From assembly GCF_047496725.1 (NCBI RefSeq), contig NC_132971.1, positions 6,622,501-6,686,500 on the forward strand: 64,000 bases of DNA, written 5' to 3'. Source of the DNA: Anoplolepis gracilipes (lineage: Eukaryota; Arthropoda; Insecta; Hymenoptera; Formicidae). The notes under the pieces were generated by a model, which saw nothing but the letters and a program-made list of their open reading frames with translations, was not told where the DNA came from and ran no database searches. The position numbers and the translations under genes were made by a program. Each line of letters begins with the position of its first letter. Position 1 is the stretch's first letter. This document shows, piece by piece, positions 1-12,500 of the stretch.

Positions 1-234
1 AGAGGTTAGACCTCATGAATCTCCATCTTGGAAATAATTAGGGGGACCAAGATCGATGTTCCGGTCTCCGAAAACCGCTCAGCGATAGCATCGGGAACGA
101 AGGTGAATGAAGGAGCCCATTGATGCGTCCGAGCGTCGTCCTCTTCGCGTTGCTATCAGCACATTCACCGATCCAGTCTAAATATCTTCCTGAATGTCCG
201 ACGAGCTCTCCTCCTTTCTTTCCCTTCTTTTCCT

Positions 235-267
<33 letters not shown>

Positions 268-2559
268 CTTCCAAGAAATCGTGCGTCCTTTCCGGGACGA
301 ATTCTCGAGATAAAAAGGGTCTGAATGAATCAAGGACAACCGCGTCAAAGACCATACGTCGATTTCTTCTTTCTCTTCGTTTCTCATTCGCGCGTGTATC
401 CTTTCGCGACGAGTACGTCTCGTGTTTCTCGTGCGGTTAGATGTCGCCGAGATGTCGTCATTTTCAAACGATTAGATCGCGCACGGTGGAAAGAGCGTCG
501 TTTTTTTTTTTTTTTTTTTTTTTTGATTGCAGTTTGGAGATATAATTTCACGCACAAGCGGAAGTCGGATTCCTCTCCGACGTCCCTTTTTTTACCTGAC
601 TGATTTCTGCGATTCGACGATTATGTCTATTCTCAACTGGAATCGACGGTCCTCGAATAACCGAAGCTAACATAATGGTGATCGACGAGGATCCGGCGTG
701 ACGCGATAAGTGTCGACTGTATTCATCACGGTCCGATTGTGACTCATGTTTTCATGGGATTATATTATGCACTAAAAGAAAAATTGACGTGTCCAAAATG
801 CGCGGTAATAACGATGCCGATAATAACACTAAAGTAACAATTTAGCCGGAATACAGTTACGCACGACAATAGTCTCTACCGGAAAAAAAGACAAAAGGTA
901 GAAGAAGAATAAATCGATGATGTACTCTTTCATACGTGACAGAATGAACAACCATGCGTTTAGTACTGCATTGTCCGTACCATGACCCTATGACGTGAAT
1001 CTATAAAACTTTTTTTCTCTCTTTCTTTCTTTCTATGCAGTCGTAGATTTTTTCTTGAACAAAAAAACTGGCTTTTATAAATTCTCTTTAATTAATTTAT
1101 TTTACACACAATAGTATTGTCAGATTTTTAACTCGGAAACATGTTAAAATCTCTTTGAAACAAGTAGTATTGTACACATAAATCTTTAGAGAAAATTGTC
1201 CTTTAATTTGCGATTATATTGTTATGCAACTATCATGTAAATTACTCTTCTCTCCCTCTCTCTTTCTCTCTCTCTCTGTCTGTCTCTCTGTCTCTCTGTC
1301 TCTACGATATTCATGTGATGTCTCGTACGTTCGACACTTCGATAATTACTTCGGATGTAAGCGGCGAAGTGTGATAACAATTATATCTTAAACTTGAACA
1401 TCGCGATTCATCATTGTACAAGTCGAACTAAATACTAAATCCAGGATTTCAACTACTCAAACGTGAAACGATACATGCTGCTGTTCACTTTCGATTTTCT
1501 GCGTATTCGCGCACGTGATCTTGAATATACCATATATTTTGTCCAATCAAATATTCACAGAATAAAAATAATATCCACATGTGTAACGTACTATTATTTT
1601 CAATACGATCAATAAGACTAAAGTTTATCTCAAGCATTTCAATATGATTAATGATTAGCCTGAATTTTTTTAACAATATCGAGCTTGACATACATCGAGA
1701 AATATTATAAATTTCCGTTCCATAAACGAAGAGCTTCATTGAAATGTTATATTTGACGTACGTAATTCATTTTTAGAGAAAGTAAACTCTAATTGAGCTT
1801 TATATGTAACGCGGCCAAACGTGATACGGATGAAAAAATAATATTTTAATTGAATATTCTGTATTTTATTGTATAATATAAATGACAAAATTGATAAAAG
1901 TTTGGTTAACTTTGAATCAATTATTTAAAATATATGTGCGAAAAGACAATCATCGTTATCTAGAAGATTCATCGTCATTAACACGAATAAAAACCGGGAT
2001 ATCTTTTTGACTAAAGATTTGTATGTCAAAATTGCGGCGATAAAGTGTCGAAGAACGCCGTAGCTGACGTATAATGCTCATCTCAGGGTACTATCAAAAC
2101 GTAGTTTGAGAATTTGCTCGTAAGGCATAAAAGCCGCATAAACGACGTCCTGCGTCCACGGCAATAAAATCAAGTTGAATTTAATTACGCGTCCGTTATC
2201 TTTTCGAGGATCTAGTCGCTTTATCATCGAACGACGCGCTGGTGGACCCTCTCCTTGTCTCCGCCATTAAAGTGCCCAGAGATTTATTAAATTTGTAACC
2301 GCTTGCGAACATTATCAAAACAATAAAGCGAAGATAAGGTTTTGATGCACGAATAGAATCCTTGAAGAGAGTAAGTAGCGATAGTTTCTGTCTCGAGGAG
2401 TCGTTTTTGAATCGCGCCGAGTTTTCGCAAAAATTTGCACGGGAAATAATCTTGTCGTAATTCGACTCGATAAACATCTTGATTTTTAAACTCGTCGACA
2501 TTCGGGAGGGGTTTCGAGAATTCGTACGACCGGATGTGCTTGGACACAGCCGGCCCTCG

Positions 2560-2900
2560 TAAAGCGCTAAATAATCATTCGGACGAAAACTGGCAATAAA
2601 ATGTGCCGCCGGGGCCGGTAACGAGGTTCGAGACCGAACGAAGTCGACGACGGACCACCCAAAGAATCTCGAATAGGTCCTCGAGGGGAGAGGTCATTCA
2701 TTATGCATCTCGAATCTCTCCTCGCACCTTTGTTAATCTCGCGCTAAGCGTTAATTTAATTAAACTGCCGTTCTCGCGTCGCTTTGCGACCGCGCGATTT
2801 CTTCTATTTAACGCGCGTTCATCCTCCTTCTCAGAGGTGTCACCTTTGTCCTCGTCTGGCAGCCAAAGTCGTCGCCGACAAATATAATGCTCGTGACGAT
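2560..2900. promoter_or_regulatory. CpG-rich unique block, candidate cis-regulatory element
   Basis: This non-repetitive block has balanced composition between AT-rich flanks. It contains homeodomain/POU-like sites (ATTATGCAT near 2700, TTAATTTAATTAAA near 2752-2765) and an HMG/Sox-like CCTTTGTT near 2728. It has no splice-linked coding signal. The call as an enhancer rests only on composition and motif content. Confidence 0.2.
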
Positions 2901-4705
2901 AATTAATGATCGCGATGTATTCATTCTACGATTTGCCCTTCGCGCAGAATTCAAGCCTGGACATTATTATATTTATCGATATTTTAAAAGCGAATGTTTT
3001 CGTGTTTTGTATTTTTCTCAGATGCCATTTAGCTAAACTCTTCAGCTAAACGACAACTCATTATTCTATTATTGCTTTGCTTTAAACTGCAAATTTCTTT
3101 GACTCGTAGCATCTCGCAAACAACCATTTAATTTATCGTATCTTTCGTTCGGTGCAAAGTGACAAGATAATGATTCTAAGATATGACTTTGATGCAATAT
3201 TTATATTAACGAGCAGAAAGGCGAGGGTTTCGAAACGAGTGTGCTAAACGATTTTGCGACACGTGAGAAATCTGTTTATCCTGGACGTATTCGCTATTAT
3301 GAAAGCTTAGGAAACATTAATGAGACGGAAAGAAAAAAAAATATTTAAACACAGATAGAACAGATTATACTTTAAGTAAAACAAGGAACTCTGCTTCGAT
3401 GTTTCCTCGATGTTTTCCTCGTGTATGTAATATTATTATGCAATAATCCATTAAGCTTATCGTTACCCCAGGTGAAAATTTCTTTTTCGCTCAGCGTGAA
3501 AGAGTATACTTTCGTGATGAACATTTTCTCGCTCATTCGTCGAAATCGAAATCCGAAACGGCAGGACGGAGTTGTCATGTTGCGATAGCGCGCAGAAATC
3601 GGCGCCGACCAGGAGGCCATGCGAGATGCGAGAACGAAACACAGGACGAAAGAATATCTCTATCAGAATGTGTTTTACATTAATACTTTAGTGTTTTAGT
3701 GGCGATCGCCGGCCGTTAATGCCACTCCGCGTTGAGTGGTCAGGCTCCCGGCTTTACAAATTTATACACTCTCCACGTTCTCCGTCCGATATGATATCTA
3801 CGTTCGAAGTCGCGCCGAAGTCGTTTGACCTTATTCCCGCCATTTGGACCGCCGTGCGACGACCTCGACGGGCTTTACGTTGCGCGCGCGTGCGCTCTTA
3901 AGGGGATCTCGTTGATTCTCTTAAATTTATATTTCTGATCTCTGCGATTTTCAAACTTTTTTACGATACGATTCCGCCAAGTCAGCTCGTACTTTGCGTT
4001 TTTTTTTTTTTTTTTTCGTATAACTCGTCGATGTTAAGTATCATTTCCAAGTGATGGGCGCACGTGCACATTATCGATAATTTTGTTTGGATTGATAAGC
4101 CGACAAAGTTTGAACAGCAACGTGATGTACCACGCGACAAACTGTGTAGAGAACAAAAGTATATTGTTGACACTGTCAAGACGTAATAATAACGGACCTG
4201 AGATTCCTGACACCGATGCCGACTAATTGTAAGAATGGTACATAAAAAGTTCATGTTTCAAACGTCAACGCAATTGAGTGATATTTACGCTTTCTTAAGC
4301 ATACCTTTATCGCGTTCGAGAAGCGTGAAATCGAGCGCGATTTCAAGAAACTCGTCCAGAACCTCCGCTTACGATTATCAGGTGTCCTTCGGGAACACGG
4401 CGGGTCCAATGGACACCGAGAGAGAACGAGCGTTTATAGTGACCGTAGAAAAAAATGCGTCGTGTATACCAGCGCTGATCCGAGCAATGGTAGTGGCGAC
4501 GATGATGGTGGTAGTAGTGGGTGACGATGGTAGTGGTGGAGGTAAGTATGGTACCCCTGGAGCGGGTGTCATCATTTATCTCGCACCGGAGATCGGGCCC
4601 GCCGATACAGCGGGACGTTTTAATGGCCGAACCATGTTGGAATTAACCAAAACAAAGACGAAGCATCAATTAGGCGACTTTTTCTTCCACTTCTCCTCCG
4701 CTCGT

Positions 4706-4859
<154 letters not shown>

Positions 4860-5363
4860 TCCGCTTTGCTCGCCTCGGCCACGTCGAAGAAGAGAAGTAA
4901 AGGTGCATATATGCGTGGTCCACCTATGCCATCCTCGGCCAGCTTCCTCTCGCACAGCGGCAGAGAATTTTACCCCCGTACACCATCTCTCGCGACAGCG
5001 GAGAAGTCGCACACTTTAAACTGTGTACGCGTTCTTTGGCGCCCAGGTAGCCGGCATTGTCTCAGATAATGGCTAATAAATTGTTCGACGAAATCACGCG
5101 ACCCTGGAGGCTGCCGCTGCATTTTGCACGATTCGATTGGAACTGAGATTTTTTTCATATATACGGTGAGTCGCGTGAAATTCTTTTCCCCAAATTGCTT
5201 GGATTGACGATCGATCAGATTAACTGTATCAGATGTTTGTGCTGGTAAGTTATCTATATATTTGTGGCGCTTGAGAAAAAAAAAGTTCAAACGAGAAAGA
5301 TTTGCCGTATAGTAGATTACAGTAGATATTAAATATTTAATATTTTCTCTCTTATTCTGAGTA

Positions 5364-5464
<101 letters not shown>

Positions 5465-7567
5465 TGTATGTGTACATAAAGGAAAGAAATATGTATTTTT
5501 AATAAAATTGCGGTCATATAACCCTTTAAAATTTGATTTTTATTTATAAAAATTATATAATTTACTTTTAAAATTAAAAAAGCTGCGTAATTTAAAGAAA
5601 ACAATTAAAAATTCAGGTTTATATTTTTAAATCCTTGGATTTTCATAACCTGTGATGTATGTGTTTTTAGAGTAGCGGAAATAATGAGTAAATATACATA
5701 ATAGACATAGCACGCATTTGCAGTTTCCACTATCTTAATAATATAAAAAAAATTTTTAAACCACACAGTTAAAGAGGCACATCTTTAGACATAAAAAAAA
5801 TTTATTGATATCTTAATCTTCGGTCACATTGGGGAACATTTGAAGGCATAGTCGAAATTTCAATCTAATTGTTTTCTTTGATATGAAAGAAAGACGGAGT
5901 TCGGTTGCACTTTCAACATTTAATTTAAAAATTTATCGAATAACGTAGTAGACACTTTAAAAAATAACCTTGATTTTTTGAAAGCTTAGAATAATAAAAA
6001 AACCACTTAGATTCAGAGAACCAATGTGCCTAAACAAACTTTCTCCAATAATCTTTATTTTCAGTTAGCTTAAATACATTTGTTAAATGTGTTTCGTTAA
6101 TACGAAGAGAATAATATTTTCAAAGAAAAGAAAAGAAAGCTTATTGTTTAGAATTTTAGAAAGTAACGGGACGAACAAAAAGATAACGGGATTAAGATGT
6201 TTCAAAGAAAACATATTCAAGAATAAAATATTACGAGCATTTTATTTTATTGTTAGTTTGTAATAGAATGCATTATAAACATATTATACAAATCACAGGA
6301 TTTGTTGCAACAAGCTTTTTGGCTAGAATAAAAAAACCGTATTTTTCCCCGCAAGGTCTGTGTATCATAAGGTCTTTTACAAGAGGCGATATATCAACAG
6401 AAAATATCGACATAATACGAACGGGGAAAAATGAAGTATAACTAACTGAGGGATAATCGAGACCTTGGATGTGTCACGCGATAATTAACGTTCCTTTTTG
6501 TGAATCTTCTATCTTTTACCTTTACCTTTTAGTTTACCTTAGTTTTTTTGGAAACGGAGCAAAATGCTAACAATCTTTCTTGTGAAATCTACTGTAACAT
6601 CGCAAGTTTCCGTGACTAATCTTCGAGAGAATAAGTGACGAATCTAATGTTTATTCACAAAAGTCATAATAATTCTGTAAGCAGAAAAGTGTATCAGTGT
6701 AAAACCGATATAGGTCTTTTCAATAAAAAGGTTTAACCTAATAAAGGTTTCCTAACTGCGAATTGATTTCAACACTCTTCTTCCATTATATTTCACTTTA
6801 TAGGGTACAAATACTTATAATTGTGTCTCGTGTTAAGAAAAAATATTAAAAAAGGACCATTCGCAAAAATGGAAACAGGGACAAACAGAAAACGTTCTTG
6901 CAAGTTCTGCAATAGAAAATTTTGATCTTTTTTTTACCTTCGTGTGTAAATAATAAATAAAATGTTCCATAATCTGTTATATTTCGTATAATTTGTTAAT
7001 TATTCATAAGAAAAATTCCGCATAATAAGTTTCTCCTTACTTCTTCAGCGCGGATTAAGTGCGAATTTGCCGTCGTGTTTCGGATATACGTTAATGGACG
7101 ACGCGAAATGTCGAAACAGAAGTCAGCATTCGACGATACCAGGCGAAGAGTCATTTAGCAGAGGACGAGCGATGATGGATAGTTAAAATCGACCGGCCCG
7201 TCTGTCGGAATCGCCACTACGGCCTCGATATAAACGAGAGGCTGATCGCGCAGGTGACGCCGCCGGCGCGGCGGATCTCCTCCACTAATCACCATCGGTT
7301 TTAGATTATTCTCAAATAATGACGGCTTTCTAACGGCGCGGCGGATGGCTGGCGAATGGACGAATCGAGCGACGACGGTGATAAATCGCAGCCGCGGCTG
7401 CGACGTAACGCGTCTCGCCGCAGCATTTGCACCGGATGCAATCTACAGAGACGAAAGGAGGGGATCCAGGTGTCGCGACGACATCCTTGGGGACGTCTCG
7501 CGTCCTCGAAATATTTCGAGCGCCGTTCGTCCTCTCTGCGAGGCAGAGATTAATCTTGTGACTCTAC

Positions 7568-7598
<31 letters not shown>

Positions 7599-8423
7599 AA
7601 ACAAGAAACACCTCTCTCAATGTTTGAGATTTATAGGCGCATTTTTTCGTCGATTAATGAATAAAGTTAAATGGTTAATTACAAACTGCTAAGACTGTGA
7701 CCGAATATAAGTAAGACAAAAAATCAGGCGTGATCCCTTTGGGACCGCTCGGCGGTCAATCTCTTTCCCTCCATCTGTACTGGTTTCACACACTCCCGAG
7801 ACCGTCCGTGTCACGATCCAGAGTTTTTAAGTGCGTGGGTCTCACGAGAGTCGTCGCGGAGGGAGTAGTTTATGCGCGGATCTCCCTCGTTACGCTATCC
7901 GGACCGCATAGTTTCTCCTTTGGAGGAGCCGCGCTTCTCCGCTCCGGTTATGTTCCGGACTCGCGGCATCAATGAAAGGTATGGAACGTGAATGAACGAC
8001 GGCGGCAACATATATATCTACGAATACCACTCTCACGGTGCCGTCGAGTAGTTGGTCCAGAAGGATTGAAGCTGTAAAAAATATACTGGTGAAAAATGCT
8101 TTTAAAATTTCCTGTACAAGAACAAAAGGAAGACTGATTTAATCTCGAGTAGAGCCTCGAAAACGTATACTCAGAAAAACGTTTAAAATCTTTACGGTCT
8201 CATCAATTGGAAACTTTTTACTACTCCGTCGACGTTTTTCCAGGGCAGTCTATTAAAGCATTAAGAGCATCGACATTCAACGATGAACATGTCACGTAAT
8301 TTTTTTAACGAGCGAGAACCAAAGAGACGGGGACTAAAAAGAGACAAACATGCAAAGTTGTTCCCAAACAAACCGTAACCGAGACCTTGAATCAGTACTC
8401 GCAAATCTTCATAAAAGTGATTG

Positions 8424-8463
8424 TTTATTTTAGTTCCGGGTTCTTTATTTAGTTTCCGGGTTC
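8424..8463. repeat. 20-bp tandem duplication
   Basis: Two adjacent 20-bp units, TTTATTTTAGTTCCGGGTTC and TTTATTTAGTTTCCGGGTTC, differ only by the placement of one T. Confidence 0.85.
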
Positions 8464-8777
8464 ATTTTCACAATGAATGTCTTGACAGGCCGCAGAAACG
8501 GTCGACTATTCATTCAGCATGTCCCGGGCCTTTTTTTTCGCATCGTCATCGCCCGTTACAACTTTGTAACTTTAAATCATGAAATTTCGAGAAAGGACAA
8601 ATAAGAAACGAAAGGCGAAGAAAAGAAAATTTTGACCGAAACGTGCACGAAACGGCGGTCGACGAAGATTGCTTTTCTGCTTGATTTGATAAGATAAGAT
8701 CCGCGAGAACAAGAAATATTTGGTGTCTGTCTTTGTCCGGTAATCGCATCTGATAATTTTGTATCAACAATAGATAT

Positions 8778-8782
<5 letters not shown>

Positions 8783-8830
<48 letters not shown>
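8783..8830. repeat. (GA)n microsatellite
   Basis: About 48 bp of GA repeat with one AAAGA interruption, followed by a G-rich run (GGGGGGG). Confidence 0.95.
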
Positions 8831-8994
8831 AGGGGGGGAAGGAGAGAAGAATGGAAGAGGTCAAATTCTTGGTCTGACTCCAAGTAGTCTCTTATTGGAT
8901 TAAACTGGTCGAAATTGGCTATAATATGTATCTCGTTTGCGGAAGCTACCTGACGATGTACTCGAAGACTTTTCATTAGAATCATAAAACTATA

Positions 8995-9536
8995 CATAAT
9001 TGGAAAATTTGTGTTTTCTTGTTAAAAATTTTGCTAGTTAAAATTTTTATGTTAAAATTTAACACATTTAGTTGTTAATTTAACATATTGCTGTTCTGTT
9101 AATTCAAGTCAACTATTAAATTATTAAAATAACTGAAAAAAGTGTAAAAATAAAACAATAAGCACGTATTTTTAATTTTACATTATAAATATGTTTTGAA
9201 TTATTAGTGACAAAATTTATCTGTCAAAATTTACAAAAAAAAATTTTGAGTTTATTTATTAATATAAGAGTGACTGTTAATATAATGTTACATAAATATT
9301 ATAATAATGTTAAAGTAACACATATAACATGTTACTTTAACATTATTTTCTCGTTAAATTTTCACACAAAAAAATGTCCAATTATGAAATTTACATTTAT
9401 TTTTATGTTAAAATATAACATAATATTAATGTTACTATTTAACATATGCTTAATGTGTTAAATTAACAGAAAAATTTCTGTGCACCATTTGGGACATACG
9501 ATTTGTGTTAAATTTAACACAAATTTTCCAACAGTG
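8995..9536. mobile_element. Probable MITE, 542 bp, TA-flanked with terminal inverted repeats
   Basis: A 16-bp sequence, TTGGAAAATTTGTGTT at 9000-9015, recurs exactly inverted at 9516-9531. Outside it both ends have CA plus three diverged bases and are flanked by TA (8993-8994 and 9537-9538), as expected for a Tc1/mariner-type target duplication. Inside, a perfect 18-bp inverted repeat (9303-9320 and 9330-9347, 9-nt loop) forms a hairpin. The body is very AT-rich and dense in TTAACA/TGTTAA words. There is no transposase; the 84-codon frame inside is low-complexity. The MITE class is inferred from structure; the family name is unknown to me. Confidence 0.75.
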
Positions 9537-12500
9537 TAGATCAAGAAATTGCAAACGAGATAAATTCTATTGTACTATTATAAATTTACATTACTTGACT
9601 CAACAATTCTCGTCTCGCTCGTTATTGATTAATATACCCTTTTAAATATTTTAAACGTTTGTAGCTCATTACAAATTATAACAAAGTTTAAATAATAACG
9701 AACATCGTTAAAACTGTCATCGACAACGAATTACAAGATTTTGCGGCACAAGAACAACTTGAGTGGACTAATTCCTACTTTTATACGAATGGCATTGATT
9801 AGCTGTCAGAACAAGTAGAGCTGTCAAAAAGAAAATTAAATGATATATATATATTTGAGTCGATTTGATATCAATTCATTTACAATTCGTATTCATTCCT
9901 GTCCGAACGTACGCTATGATAATTTTCCAATAATCTCTTGTCAGTTTTCATCGAGTTATATGCTTTATCAATCACCGCATGTTAGATAAAATATATCCTG
10001 ATCTAACATATAATATTCTTATACATAGTATTATATAGTATAGTATAATATATATATATATATATCTTTTGAAATGTAAAAAGAAATTTTTTAAGACTCA
10101 ATACATCTATAGTTGTTATCACTTTTTTCTCTTCAACTTTTGTCTTATCTTTAAATATATTGAGATCATTTAGATATCGTTATCCTTAACATTGTCACCT
10201 TATTAATTGTCCCTAAATTTATCGAATGAGTTTCTGTTTACTTATCCTCTCGGATACTAAATTATTTTTATCTTCAACCGCATTTCTTACATATCCATCC
10301 ATCTTGAGAAGGCAGGCTCCGACGTCGGAAAGTTCTGATTTAAAATATTGTCGTTAATATCGCGGTAGCTAAACGATATCCGAATATTCATTCGTGCTAT
10401 GTAATACAACAAGGTAAGTATTGTTCCGCCAAGAAATAATCTGCGTCGTTAAAAACAGCAGTCGGGATGAGACGAGGAGTATTGCGGTCTCGAAGCATAA
10501 CTTTTCGACGAGTCGGCGGGCGCGATTGCTCTCGTTGTAATTTAATTTAAGTTACGAGCACCGATAGCGCCGGAGCCACAAATCAATTAGAGTGCCCCGT
10601 TCTTTCAGGAGGGGAGGCGGCAGAGGACAGAGGGGGGGGGGGGGTGGAGTGATAGCGGCGGCGCGGAGCGCGCTGTGTAAACATCTTTAGTGCCAGATAA
10701 GTGTGCGAGCGCGTGCGCATCCGCGGTCTGCCTCTTCCCCGTCGGCTTATCGGTCCACTATTTTGTACTCCAGATTATTTCGCCCATTGGAGTATTACTT
10801 TTTGCCCGATGCCGTCGAGACGACACGAGCCAAATAGCGTCAAATACTATATTCCTACAGATTTCAGCTAATTCCTCGTGTGATTAGCCTAACAATAATA
10901 ATAAAAGTATTAATATATATTTATTTGATCGATATGGCTATTATTTATTTTATTTCTTCTTAATTTTAATTAGACTTTAATATTATAAATTTTGGTATGT
11001 TTTTGTTATTTTTTTACTACCTATTTTAATAATTAATATTAAATATGACAATTACTAAATAATTATTAAAATAATTATTGTTTATTATTTTAATTAATTT
11101 TATTATTTTTATTATTTAAAGAAAAGAAAAAGAGGTATCCCCAACTGGTTATAACGATTAAATAATGCTCTCTGTCAAAAAATCAGGTAGTTACAAATAG
11201 TCTCCTCTTTATATTCTTTCAAATTTCGAATTGAAAAAAGGACTACGATGTATTATAATTAAGTCGATAGAAGGGACATTTGTGTTGTCCTCGACACAAC
11301 ATTAGAAGTCACACAGGATATGCTTCCCGTTGAGTTCACTCGACGGGAGTGTCGTAGCAGATAAATGCTACCAAAAGGAAATTCGACATTCCAGCGCAGC
11401 TGGAAGCTCGTCCTTACGTACTTGCCCGCGTATCCGCAGGTAGCTTCATCGTTTTGTAAGAGCGGTGGAACTCTTATTAGACAATGCACCGTCACCTTCG
11501 TTGACAATTCCATCGGTTCTATTCGGATAGTTTTCGACCGAGAGTTTGTCCTCAACCGGTTTCAGGCTGAGCAGTTTGTGAGCAGTTTGTCATTAACTTT
11601 TCGCGCTCGCCTTCTTCGCGGTCTGCGGTGGCAAGTTTGCCGGAAGCAATCATAATTACGCTAATGCGGCAAGTTAGGATTACATGGACGAAGTGCGCTT
11701 AATTCATCGATACTATCTCTCTATGTTTATGATTTATATATTAAAAATTCACAACGATTATATATAAAAGATGTAAGAAAAGAGTATATGTATATCGGTT
11801 ATAATATGTATTTATAAATATATTTTTATTATAATTATTCTTTTTTTAATAGTGTAAAATATGTTGAAATTATTTATCCACGAGATTATACCGGTTACGT
11901 TAGTTAGTCTCTCTTTAAAGTTATTCTACAATCTTCGTTATGGAGCAATTTATAACAGAGATTTACTGTATAATAAATACCATATAATAAATCGATTTCA
12001 CATCGATAAACAACTATTCTCACATCGTTGTATATCATAGGAAACGACGTGATATTTTGCATACTACGCGATATCCGTTCGATGCAGAAGAGGCCGTCGT
12101 ATTATGGCCGGGACCCCTCTGAAAGGTCTCTCTGCGTTCCTATGAAATAGTATTCGTAATCCGGCGTAAGTTAGCGCGGTCCCGATGCCCCACGGTGAGG
12201 AAGACGAGGTCCAACGTGGTGCCCATGGTGAAGTACCCCCGCAAAAGTGTGTACTCTTGAAGGGCCCATTCGTAAGTGCGCGCTCACAATATGAAAGCAA
12301 CATGACAAAAAATGAGTGAAAGAGAGTGATGAAAAATGATTATCGAAAACAACACTGAATATATAAAGTTGGTATACTAATATCTTATTCCAAGGTATTT
12401 ATTCTCGAGCCAAAAATTATTCTCGTTTCAAATCAATCTTTCCAAAAATTATTCTTATACATTTACATTTTTTTCAATCTCTTAGATTTATTATTAGAAA

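Noticed and set aside
2620..2635. GGTTCGAGACC word resembling a tRNA B box
   Set aside because: No matching A box or acceptor stem at the required distance. Similar words at 14312 and 27481 also fail. No tRNA is supported.
9207..9461. 84-codon plus-strand frame inside the MITE
   Set aside because: Ile/Asn/Phe-rich translation of AT-rich repeat DNA with no transposase motif.
12064..12303. 79-codon minus-strand frame in a CpG-rich block
   Set aside because: No recognised motif and no flanking exon; ends coincide with the composition change.
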